A stretch of DNA of 64,000 nucleotides from Flavobacterium sp. LC2016-13 (lineage in GTDB: Bacteria; Bacteroidota; Bacteroidia; Flavobacteriales; Flavobacteriaceae), in NCBI RefSeq assembly GCF_009707955.1, contig NZ_WMDQ01000013.1, forward strand, positions 62,001-126,000, written 5' to 3'. Shown one piece after another: positions 7,157-15,251 of the stretch; position 1 is the stretch's first letter; each line of letters opens with the position of its first letter. The notes under the pieces are model-generated. The model was not told the DNA's origin. It did no database searches and saw only the letters and a list, made by a program, of their open reading frames with translations. The position numbers and the translations under genes are program-made.

Positions 7157-9460
7157 ATGGCCACCAAAAAAAACAATCAACCTAATAGTACTAAAGATAT
7201 TAACTACTATAAAAAGAAATTCTGGAGAGTCTTTGTCTACACCTTATTAGGCATTTTAGCTTTCTTTTTATTTGCATCGTGGGGTTTATTCGGCTCGATG
7301 CCATCTTTTGAAGATCTGGAAAATCCGGATTCTAATTTAGCGACCGAGATTATTTCGTCTGACGGAGTTGTTATTGGTAAATATTTCAAAACCAATAGAT
7401 CGCAACTTAAATACTCAGATTTGCCAAAAAGTTTAGTTGAAGCTTTGGTTGCTACTGAAGATGCACGTTTCTACGAACACTCTGGAATTGACGGACGTGG
7501 AACTTTAAGAGCTGTTTTTAGTTTAGGAACCAATGGTGGAGCGAGTACTTTAACGCAACAATTAGCAAAACAATTATTTCATGGTGAAGGATCTAAATTC
7601 CTGCCGTTTAGAATTGTACAAAAAATAAAAGAGTGGATTATTGCCATTCGTCTGGAAAGACAATATACCAAAAACGAAATTTTGGCAATGTATTGTAACG
7701 TTTATGATTTCGGGAATTATTCTGTTGGAGTAAGTTCTGCGGCGCAAACGTATTTTTCTAAAGATCCGAAAGATTTGACTATGGATGAATCAGCTATTTT
7801 AGTTGGTATGTTCAAAAACTCAGGTTTATACAATCCGGTTCGTAATCCGCAAGGCGTAAAAAACCGTCGTAATGTAGTGCTTGGTCAAATGGTAAAAGCA
7901 AAAATGATTAGTGAATCTGAAAAAGAGAGATTACAAGCTTTGCCAATTGCATTAAAATTTAAATTAGAAAGCCATCGTGAAGGGATGGCGACTTATTTCA
8001 GAGAATATCTTCGTGATTACATGAAAAAATGGATGGCTGAAAACAAAAAACCAGATGGTTCTGATTACGATATTTACAAAGATGGATTGAAAATCTATAC
8101 GACTATCGATTCAAGAATGCAGCAATATGCGGAAGAAGCGGTTTCTGCGCACATGAAAAATTTGCAACAGCAGTTTACTATTGAACAGAAAAACAATAAA
8201 AATGCACCTTTCGTAAATATCACAAAAGCAGAAACAGATCGTATCATGATGCAGGCGATGAAAAACTCAACGCGTTGGGCTATCATGAAAGATTTGGATA
8301 AAAGTGAAGATGATATTATTGCTTCCTTTAAAGTAAAAACACAAATGCGCGTCTTTACCTGGAAAGGAGAACGTGATACAATTATGACGCCGTTGGATTC
8401 TATTCGTTATTACAAACACTTTTTGCAATCTGGTTTAATGGCAATGGAGCCTCAAACTGGAAATATTAAAGCGTGGGTTGGTGGAATCAATTACAAGTAT
8501 TTTCAATACGACCACGTAGGACAGGGAGCAAGACAAGTAGGATCTACTTTTAAGCCTTTTGTTTACGCTACAGCAATCGAACAATTAAACATGTCTCCTT
8601 GCGACTCTATTCTTGACGGGCCATTTATGATTCACAAAGGGCGTCATCACGTAACGGAAGATTGGGAACCAAGAAACTCAGACAACAGATACCGCGGAAT
8701 GGTAACGTTGAAACAAGGTTTAGCGAATTCTATTAATACGGTTTCTGCAAAATTAATTGACAGAACTGGTCCTGAAGCTGTTGTTGAGTTAACACAAAAA
8801 TTAGGAGTTAAAACAGAAATTCCGGTACAACCTTCAATCGCATTGGGAGCTGTAGATATTACAGTTGAAGATATGGTCGCAGCTTACAGCACATTTGCGA
8901 ATCAGGGAGTTTATGTAAAACCACAATTTTTAAGCCGTATCGAGAATAAAAGCGGAGAGGTTATTTATGAACCAATTCCGGAATCGCATGACGTTTTAAA
9001 TAAAGATATTGCTTTTGCAGTAATCAAATTACTTCAAGGTGTAACTGAAACAGGTTCTGGTGCACGTTTACGTACGCAAGGCGGTGGAAGTGGAGATAAT
9101 CGTTGGACAGGATATCCATATATGTTCAAAAACCCGATTGCAGGTAAAACAGGAACAACACAAAATCAATCAGATGGTTGGTTTATGGGAATGGTTCCTA
9201 ACTTAGTAACAGGAGTTTGGGTTGGTTGCGAAGATCGTTCTGCACGTTTTAAAAGTTTAACTTACGGACAAGGAGCAACGGCTGCATTACCAGTTTGGGC
9301 TTACTTCATGAAACTTTGTTATGCAGATCCAAAACTTCAGGTTTCTAAATCTGAGTTTGAGCGCCCGGCAAATCTTTCTATAAAAGTAGATTGTTACACG
9401 GCTCCAAAAGTAAAAGACACTACAACAACAGAACAAAATACAGACGAGTTCGAATTATAA
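7157..9460 (+). CDS. mrcA: Bifunctional penicillin-binding protein 1A
   Basis: A 767-residue class A PBP that polymerises and cross-links peptidoglycan in the periplasm. One membrane anchor lies at about residues 25-47. The glycosyltransferase (GT51) domain has EDARFYEHSGID and the STLTQQLAKQL block. The transpeptidase domain has SxxK at Ser463-Lys466 (STFKP), SIN, and KTGTT at Lys664. All catalytic motifs are intact and the length is normal. It is the last gene of the ricT-gldH operon, ahead of a strong terminator. Confidence 0.95.
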   Translation: MATKKNNQPNSTKDINYYKKKFWRVFVYTLLGILAFFLFASWGLFGSMPSFEDLENPDSNLATEIISSDGVVIGKYFKTNRSQLKYSDLPKSLVEALVATEDARFYEHSGIDGRGTLRAVFSLGTNGGASTLTQQLAKQLFHGEGSKFLPFRIVQKIKEWIIAIRLERQYTKNEILAMYCNVYDFGNYSVGVSSAAQTYFSKDPKDLTMDESAILVGMFKNSGLYNPVRNPQGVKNRRNVVLGQMVKAKMISESEKERLQALPIALKFKLESHREGMATYFREYLRDYMKKWMAENKKPDGSDYDIYKDGLKIYTTIDSRMQQYAEEAVSAHMKNLQQQFTIEQKNNKNAPFVNITKAETDRIMMQAMKNSTRWAIMKDLDKSEDDIIASFKVKTQMRVFTWKGERDTIMTPLDSIRYYKHFLQSGLMAMEPQTGNIKAWVGGINYKYFQYDHVGQGARQVGSTFKPFVYATAIEQLNMSPCDSILDGPFMIHKGRHHVTEDWEPRNSDNRYRGMVTLKQGLANSINTVSAKLIDRTGPEAVVELTQKLGVKTEIPVQPSIALGAVDITVEDMVAAYSTFANQGVYVKPQFLSRIENKSGEVIYEPIPESHDVLNKDIAFAVIKLLQGVTETGSGARLRTQGGGSGDNRWTGYPYMFKNPIAGKTGTTQNQSDGWFMGMVPNLVTGVWVGCEDRSARFKSLTYGQGATAALPVWAYFMKLCYADPKLQVSKSEFERPANLSIKVDCYTAPKVKDTTTTEQNTDEFEL

Positions 9461-9486
9461 TTCAAATCTCGGTTTTAAATAAGATT

Positions 9487-9539
9487 ATATCCTTTTGTGG
9501 CTTCTGAAATTCAGAAGAAAACAAAAGGATATTTTTTTT
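9487..9539 (+). terminator. Terminator after the PBP1A gene
   Basis: A 12-bp stem ATATCCTTTTGT / ACAAAAGGATAT encloses a second small hairpin (CTTCTGAA / TTCAGAAG) and is followed by a T tract. Confidence 0.85.
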
Positions 9540-9633
9540 GTATTCCAATGACTTTATTTTTTACGAAATCGTTATAATTTAATCTAAAAATCTTATTTTT
9601 ATCAAAAATATACAGTAATAAAGACACTTTGTT

Positions 9634-10335
9634 ATGATAACAAAAAAAGTAAATAACGTTAAGGAAGCTATTGAAGGTATTGAAAGCAATATGACCATTA
9701 TGTTTGGTGGTTTTGGTTTATGCGGAATTCCTGAAAACACAATTGCAGCTTTGGTAAATACATCAATTTCAGATTTAACTTGTATTTCAAACAATGCAGG
9801 CGTTGATGATTTTGGTTTAGGATTGCTTTTACAAAAGAAGCAAATCAAAAAAATGATTTCATCTTATGTGGGTGAAAACGCTGAATTCGAGCGCCAAATG
9901 CTTTCAGGAGAATTAGATGTTGAACTTACTCCGCAAGGAACTTTAGCAGAACGCTGTCGTGCAGCCCAAGCGGGAATTCCAGCTTTCTTCACACCAGCCG
10001 GTTACGGAACCGAAGTTGCCGAAGGAAAAGAAGTTCGTGAATTCAACGGAAAAATGCATATTATGGAAGAAGCTTTCAAAGCCGATTTTGCCATTGTAAA
10101 AGCCTGGAAAGGCGATGAAGCCGGAAACCTAATTTTTAAAGGAACTGCAAGAAACTTCAATGCTTGTATGGCAGGTGCCGGAAAAATTACAATTGCTGAG
10201 GTTGAAGAGCTAGTTCCGGTTGGAACATTAGATCCAAATCAAATACATATTCCGGGAATTATGGTGCAACGTATTTTTCAGGGAGAGAAGTTTGAAAAAC
10301 GTATTGAACAGAGAACTGTTAGACAAAGAGGATAA
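9634..10335 (+). CDS. scoA: Succinyl-CoA:3-ketoacid CoA-transferase subunit A
   Basis: A 233-residue family I CoA-transferase alpha subunit with the conserved GGFGLCGIPENT block and a Gly-rich GTARNFNACMAGAG segment. With ScoB it moves CoA from succinyl-CoA to acetoacetate or a related 3-oxoacid, allowing ketone-body type substrates into central metabolism. Normally scoA and scoB are adjacent. Here a beta-lactamase gene starts one base after the scoA stop and separates them. Confidence 0.9.
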   Translation: MITKKVNNVKEAIEGIESNMTIMFGGFGLCGIPENTIAALVNTSISDLTCISNNAGVDDFGLGLLLQKKQIKKMISSYVGENAEFERQMLSGELDVELTPQGTLAERCRAAQAGIPAFFTPAGYGTEVAEGKEVREFNGKMHIMEEAFKADFAIVKAWKGDEAGNLIFKGTARNFNACMAGAGKITIAEVEELVPVGTLDPNQIHIPGIMVQRIFQGEKFEKRIEQRTVRQRG

Positions 10336-10336
10336 T

Positions 10337-11224
10337 ATGACTAAACTTTTTTATATAATTATATTTTCTGTTTTCTCGTTTACTTCTTTTGCTCAAACAA
10401 CAAGTCAACTACGAGAGCAGCTTAATGAGATAATTGCATCTAAGAATGCGACTGTTGGAATTTCTATCAAAAGTATAGAAGACAAAGATACTTTAAGCAT
10501 TAATGGAAAATTAAAAGCGCCTTTGATGAGTGTTTTTAAATTTCATATTGCTCTGGCGGTTTTAAATAAAATTGATGAAGGTAGGCTTTCATTAACTCAG
10601 GAAATTTTCATTAAAAAGAAAGATCTGCATGAAGATACCTGGAGTCTGATGAGGGAAGAATATCCAAATGGAAATATGAACCTGACTTTGGATAAATTGT
10701 TAAGATATACCGTTTCACATAGTGATAATAATGGATGCGATATTCTAATTAATTTGGTTGGAGGTCCAAAGGAAATACAGAAGTTTATCAATAAACAAGG
10801 GATTAAAGACTTCGTAATTAAAGTGAACGAAGAACAAATGAAAACCTGGAAAAATCTTTATATAAATACAACAACTCCATTAGCAACAACAGAACTGCTG
10901 GAGAAGTTCTTTAAAGGAGAAATTTTAAAAGAAAACACCACAAAATATTTGTATCAAATAATGGTAGAAACTTCGAGAGGTGTTACCTGGATGAAAGCAG
11001 GACTTCCTGAAACTACAGAACTGGCTCACAGAACAGGGATGTCTGGAACCAATGATAATAATTTGAGAGCGGCGATGAATGACGTTGGTATTGTAAAACT
11101 TCCAAACGGAAAACACTTTATTCTCTCTGTTTATCTAAAAGATATCACAGAAAAGCAAGAAGATACCGAAAAAATAATTGCTGATATAACTAAAGCAACG
11201 TGGGATTATTTTACGAAGAAATAA
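10337..11224 (+). CDS. Class A beta-lactamase (subclass A2-like)
   Basis: I choose the ATG at 10337, giving a clean signal peptide (MTKLFYIIIFSVFSFTSFAQ) and 295 residues; an upstream in-frame ATG at 10292 lies inside scoA. Motifs in order: SVFK (Ser65, Lys68; class A S70-x-x-K73), SDN (Ser129-Asn131), NEEQM (the E166 region), and RTG at residues 232-234 where most enzymes have KTG. The NExQM spacing resembles the CME/PER-type group of Bacteroidota. The product would be periplasmic and hydrolyse beta-lactams. Its position between scoA and scoB suggests insertion into that operon and expression from its promoter. Confidence 0.9.
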   Translation: MTKLFYIIIFSVFSFTSFAQTTSQLREQLNEIIASKNATVGISIKSIEDKDTLSINGKLKAPLMSVFKFHIALAVLNKIDEGRLSLTQEIFIKKKDLHEDTWSLMREEYPNGNMNLTLDKLLRYTVSHSDNNGCDILINLVGGPKEIQKFINKQGIKDFVIKVNEEQMKTWKNLYINTTTPLATTELLEKFFKGEILKENTTKYLYQIMVETSRGVTWMKAGLPETTELAHRTGMSGTNDNNLRAAMNDVGIVKLPNGKHFILSVYLKDITEKQEDTEKIIADITKATWDYFTKK

Positions 11225-11263
11225 GAATCTGATAATTTAATTATCTAATTGACAAATTAATAT

Positions 11264-11920
11264 ATGGCACTAACTAAAGAAGATATTGCAAAGCGAATTG
11301 CTAAAGAAGTAAAAGACAGGTGTTTTGTAAATCTAGGTATCGGGATTCCGACTTTGGTTGCGAATTATGTGAGAGAAGATATTGCAGTCGAATTTCAAAG
11401 TGAAAATGGAGTTCTTGGTATGGGACCTTTTCCTTTTGCGGGGGAAGAAGATGCAGATATAATTAATGCAGGAAAACAAACGATTACGACACTTCCGGGG
11501 GCCAGTTTTTTTGATTCTGCTTTTAGTTTCGGAATGATCCGAAGTCAAAAAGTAGATTTAACGATTTTGGGTGCTATGGAGGTTTCTGAAAACGGAGATA
11601 TTGCCAACTGGAAAATTCCGGGTAAAATGGTAAAGGGAATGGGAGGCGCAATGGATTTGGTAGCTTCTGCCGAAAATATCATTGTTGCCATGATGCACGT
11701 AAATAAAGCAGGAGAATCTAAAATCCTTAAAAAATGTACTTTGCCATTAACAGGCGTTGGCTGTGTTAAAAAGGTAGTAACAGAGCTTGCAGTTCTCGAA
11801 GTGACTAAAAATGGTTTTAAGCTCTTAGAACGAGCGCCAGGTGTTTCTGTTGAGCATATTATTGCTTCAACCGAAGCTGATTTAATTATTGAGGGAGAAA
11901 TTCCGGAAATGGATATTTAG
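11264..11920 (+). CDS. scoB: Succinyl-CoA:3-ketoacid CoA-transferase subunit B
   Basis: A 218-residue beta subunit with the catalytic glutamate in SENGVLGMGP (Glu47), which forms the glutamyl-CoA thioester. It completes the enzyme begun by scoA. It lies 39 bp after the beta-lactamase stop and ends before a terminator, so all three genes probably form one transcript. Length and motifs are normal. Confidence 0.92.
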   Translation: MALTKEDIAKRIAKEVKDRCFVNLGIGIPTLVANYVREDIAVEFQSENGVLGMGPFPFAGEEDADIINAGKQTITTLPGASFFDSAFSFGMIRSQKVDLTILGAMEVSENGDIANWKIPGKMVKGMGGAMDLVASAENIIVAMMHVNKAGESKILKKCTLPLTGVGCVKKVVTELAVLEVTKNGFKLLERAPGVSVEHIIASTEADLIIEGEIPEMDI

Positions 11921-11947
11921 ATAAATTTCTTTTTATAATACCAATCA

Positions 11948-11977
11948 AAGGCTAGCTGTAAAGGTTAGCCTTTTTTT
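11948..11977 (+). terminator. Terminator after scoB
   Basis: Stem AAGGCTA / TAGCCTT with a loop of about 11 bases, followed by seven T. Confidence 0.8.
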
Positions 11978-12271
11978 GTAGGATAAATTTAAAAGATTGG
12001 AGCTTTTATTTTAATAAATGTTGTTTACACACTGTACAATAGCGATTTACAAATAAACGATATAATAAATTTCGCACATTTTTTTGAGAAATCCTTACAC
12101 TTTGTTAAATAAAAGTGAATTTTAGGCAAAAAGTGTTGCATTTTATCGATTAACGGCAAATTTCATCGACTATCTAACAAAATTAAAATACTTTTATCGT
12201 AAATTAAGTATTTACTTACGTTAAATATTTCGTTTGTAATCCATTTAACCAAATTTTTAAACCCCTTTATT
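11978..12271. other. AT-rich leader of the M4 protease gene
   Basis: No gene is seen. It is very AT-rich. TTCGTTTG near 12229-12237 differs by one base from the TAnnTTTG -7 box and would give a leader of roughly 25-30 bases. I find no clear operator or riboswitch. Confidence 0.3.
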
Positions 12272-15055
12272 ATGAAAAAAAAATTACCAAAAATTCTTGC
12301 GACCGCCGCAGTCTTTACATTCTCGCTGACCTCATTTGCACAAGTTACCTCAGATAAACAGGTAAGTCAAAAAAGTGTATCAGAAAATGGACAGCCAAGT
12401 TTAATTACATTTAATGAGAAATCGACCTACAAAGGTTCTGATTCACAAAAGGTATTTAAGGAACAACTTGGATTAAAAGACACTCAGACTTTTACAAAAG
12501 TCAAAACAGAGTCTGATAAACAAGGTTACACGCATGAAAAATTTCAATTGTATGAGCAAGGAATCAAAGTTGAATTTGCGAATTACACATTACATTCAAA
12601 AGATGGAAAAATAGTTTCGATGAATGGTGAATATTACAACATCGAAAACGTAAAAACAGTTCCGGCTCTTTCTGAACAAGACGCTTTTAATAAAGCACTT
12701 AGTTATACTCGTGCAACAGAATATCTTTGGGAAAAACCACAAGATGCTATCGAAATGGGTTACGAAAAACCAAAAGGAGAACTTGTTTTATTACCGGACA
12801 TGGAACAACAAGGTGAAAAAAGAACAACGGATAAAATTCGTCTGGCATATAAGTTTGACATTTATGCAACAAAACCTTTAAGCCGTGGAGATCTTTACAT
12901 TGATGCCCAAACTGGAAAAGCATTGTTTTATAACGCAACAATAAAACACTTAAATGATAATGTGCATGCAAAGAAATCTTCTTCTTTGGGAAATGCAACA
13001 AAGGAAACATCAACTTCAAAAATGGCGATTGTTGCAGCAAATGCAGCAACTCGCTATAGCGGAACACAAACGATACAAACCACTTTAAGCGGATCATCTT
13101 ATATTTTATCAGATACATCTCGTGGTTTGGGTGTTCAAACTTATAATTCTGCTAGAACAGCCACATATCCAACAACAAACTTTACAGATGCAGATAATAA
13201 CTGGACTGCAGCAGAGTATAATAATACCAATAAAGATAATGGTGCGCTTGATGCGCATTGGGGTGCTGAAAAAACGTATGATTATTGGTCAACAGTACAC
13301 AGTAGAAATAGTTTTGATGATGCCGGAGCAAAAATTAAAAGTTATGTACACTATAATTTAGTTGCTGCAGGATATTCAAGCAATAACAATGCATTCTGGA
13401 ACGGAAGCGTAATGACATACGGCGACGGAACTGGAACTGGCGGATTTGATATTTTAACTGCACTTGATGTTGCAGGACATGAAATAGGACATGCCGTTTG
13501 TACTTATACAGCAAACTTAGCTTACCAAAAAGAATCTGGTGCAATGAACGAAGCTTTCTCAGATATTTGGGCAGCTTGTATTGAGTATCATGCAGCGCCA
13601 ACAAAATCAATATGGTTGGTTGGTGAAGATATTGAAAGAAGAAGCGGACACGTTGCTTTGCGTTCTATGAGCGATCCAAATGCTGAAGGACAACCGGATA
13701 CTTACGGAGGAACTTATTGGGTAAATGTAAATTGTACGCCAACAAGCAGTAATGACCAATGTGGTGTTCATACAAATTCTGGGGTATTAAACCATTGGTT
13801 TTATATCTTGTCTGTAGGTAAAACAGGAACAAATGATATTGGAAATGCATATAACGTAACAGGAATCACGCTTGATAAAGCAGAAAAAATTGCTTTTAGA
13901 TTAGAAGATTCATATTTAAGTGCAAACTCAACATATGCTAATGCGAGAACTTACGGAATACAATCGGCAATCGATTTGTATGGAGCAGGTTCTGCTGAAG
14001 TAATTGCAACAACAAATGCATTTTATGCTGTTGGTGTTGGTGCCGCATATTCAGGTTCTACAGATACAGTAGCTCCATCGGCTCCAACTGCTTTAGCGGC
14101 TTCTGGTACAACCGGCACAACAACTAATTTAACCTGGACAGCTTCTACAGATAATGTTGCAGTAACAGGATATGACATCTATCAGGGAACAACGTTGAAA
14201 GGATCATCTACAACAACTTCTTATACTGTAACAGGATTAACTCCTTCAACTGCATATACTTTTAGCGTAAAAGCTAAAGATGCTGCAGGAAATGTTTCAG
14301 CTTCAAGCAGTACTGTAAATGTTACTACTACAGCAACCAGCATAACCTATTGTGCATCTCAAGGAAATAGCGCTGCAGACGAAAGAATTGGTAAAGTAGT
14401 ATTCGGTACAATCAGCAATACTTCTACAGGAACAACTGGTTACGAAAATTACACATCTATTTCTACAAATGCTGCAAGAGGAACTGCATACACAATTACA
14501 ATAACTCCTTCTTGGACATCTACAACGTATAACGAAGGTTATGCAGTATTTATTGATTACAACCAAGATGGTGATTTCTCAGATTCTGGTGAAACAGTTT
14601 GGACAAAAGCTGCATCAAAAACTACTCCGGTAACAGGAACAATCACAATTCCTGCAACTGCAACTCTTGGAACAACAAGATTAAGAGTTTCTTTAAAATA
14701 CAATGCAATTCCAACATCTTGTGAGGCTTTCTCTTATGGACAAGTTGAAGATTATACTGTAAACATAACAGCTTCAGGAGCAGTTGTTACAGAAGAAATA
14801 GCCGCGGGATTATCAGAAACTAAAGAAACTTCTCGTTTTGCATTATATCCAAATCCGGTTGAAAGCGAATTAAATGTTTCGTTTGAAGAAAATAACGGAT
14901 ATACTTATAAAATCATAAACACATTAGGTCAGCAATTAGGATCTGGAGAACTTTCTGGAAATACAATTGACGTAAGCAAATTGAATACAGGAATTTATAT
15001 CATTGAATTAATAAACGGTGACAAAAAAATCGTGAAGAAATTTGCAAAGAAATAA
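12272..15055 (+). CDS. Secreted M4 (thermolysin-type) metalloprotease with FnIII, GEVED and T9SS sorting domains
   Basis: A 927-residue multidomain exoprotease. A signal peptide (ending SFAQ) and an inhibitory FTP/propeptide region occupy about residues 1-240. The M4 catalytic domain has HEIGH (His403, Glu404, His407) and the third zinc ligand Glu427 in NEAFSDIW, with the same spacing as thermolysin. A fibronectin type III domain (about 598-690) and a GEVED-type beta domain (about 693-835) follow. The last 70 residues are a type A T9SS sorting domain (LYPNPV..., ending KKFAKK). It should be exported by Sec, passed to T9SS and released or anchored outside the cell. The wide use of glycan- or protein-binding domains suggests degradation of external protein. 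Confidence 0.93.
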   Translation: MKKKLPKILATAAVFTFSLTSFAQVTSDKQVSQKSVSENGQPSLITFNEKSTYKGSDSQKVFKEQLGLKDTQTFTKVKTESDKQGYTHEKFQLYEQGIKVEFANYTLHSKDGKIVSMNGEYYNIENVKTVPALSEQDAFNKALSYTRATEYLWEKPQDAIEMGYEKPKGELVLLPDMEQQGEKRTTDKIRLAYKFDIYATKPLSRGDLYIDAQTGKALFYNATIKHLNDNVHAKKSSSLGNATKETSTSKMAIVAANAATRYSGTQTIQTTLSGSSYILSDTSRGLGVQTYNSARTATYPTTNFTDADNNWTAAEYNNTNKDNGALDAHWGAEKTYDYWSTVHSRNSFDDAGAKIKSYVHYNLVAAGYSSNNNAFWNGSVMTYGDGTGTGGFDILTALDVAGHEIGHAVCTYTANLAYQKESGAMNEAFSDIWAACIEYHAAPTKSIWLVGEDIERRSGHVALRSMSDPNAEGQPDTYGGTYWVNVNCTPTSSNDQCGVHTNSGVLNHWFYILSVGKTGTNDIGNAYNVTGITLDKAEKIAFRLEDSYLSANSTYANARTYGIQSAIDLYGAGSAEVIATTNAFYAVGVGAAYSGSTDTVAPSAPTALAASGTTGTTTNLTWTASTDNVAVTGYDIYQGTTLKGSSTTTSYTVTGLTPSTAYTFSVKAKDAAGNVSASSSTVNVTTTATSITYCASQGNSAADERIGKVVFGTISNTSTGTTGYENYTSISTNAARGTAYTITITPSWTSTTYNEGYAVFIDYNQDGDFSDSGETVWTKAASKTTPVTGTITIPATATLGTTRLRVSLKYNAIPTSCEAFSYGQVEDYTVNITASGAVVTEEIAAGLSETKETSRFALYPNPVESELNVSFEENNGYTYKIINTLGQQLGSGELSGNTIDVSKLNTGIYIIELINGDKKIVKKFAKK

Positions 15056-15079
15056 AATCTCGAATTAGTAAAAACGAAG

Positions 15080-15105
15080 AGCCCCGCAATTTGCGGGGCT
15101 TTTTT
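15080..15105 (+). terminator. Terminator after the M4 protease
   Basis: AGCCCCGCAA / TTGCGGGGCT, a perfect 10-bp GC-rich stem with no extra loop bases, followed by T6. It lies between convergent genes. Confidence 0.92.
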
Positions 15106-15120
15106 ATGTAAAGTATAATC

Positions 15121-15185
15121 TCGAAGGCACAAAGTCACAAAGTTTTGTTTCACGCAGATTGTACAGATTTAAGCAGATTTTTTAA
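15121..15185. repeat. Degenerate intergenic repeat (cacgcagatt / aagcagatt family)
   Basis: TTTGTTTCACGCAGAT followed by AGATTTAAGCAGAT is shared with the left half of the inverted repeat at 30182-30280. The matching right arm is missing here, so it is a half-copy. Confidence 0.55.
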
Positions 15186-15251
15186 TTATTTAAATCTTTT
15201 AGTCAGCGCCCTTTTAGGTTAAATTTACCCATTAAATAATTACATTAAATA

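Noticed and set aside
10292..10336. Earlier beta-lactamase start inside scoA
   Set aside because: It would add 15 charged residues before the signal peptide and overlap scoA by 44 bp.
12747..13118. Antisense frame of 123 codons within the M4 protease gene
   Set aside because: The plus-strand protease is continuous with intact motifs; the antisense frame looks like codon-shadow sequence.
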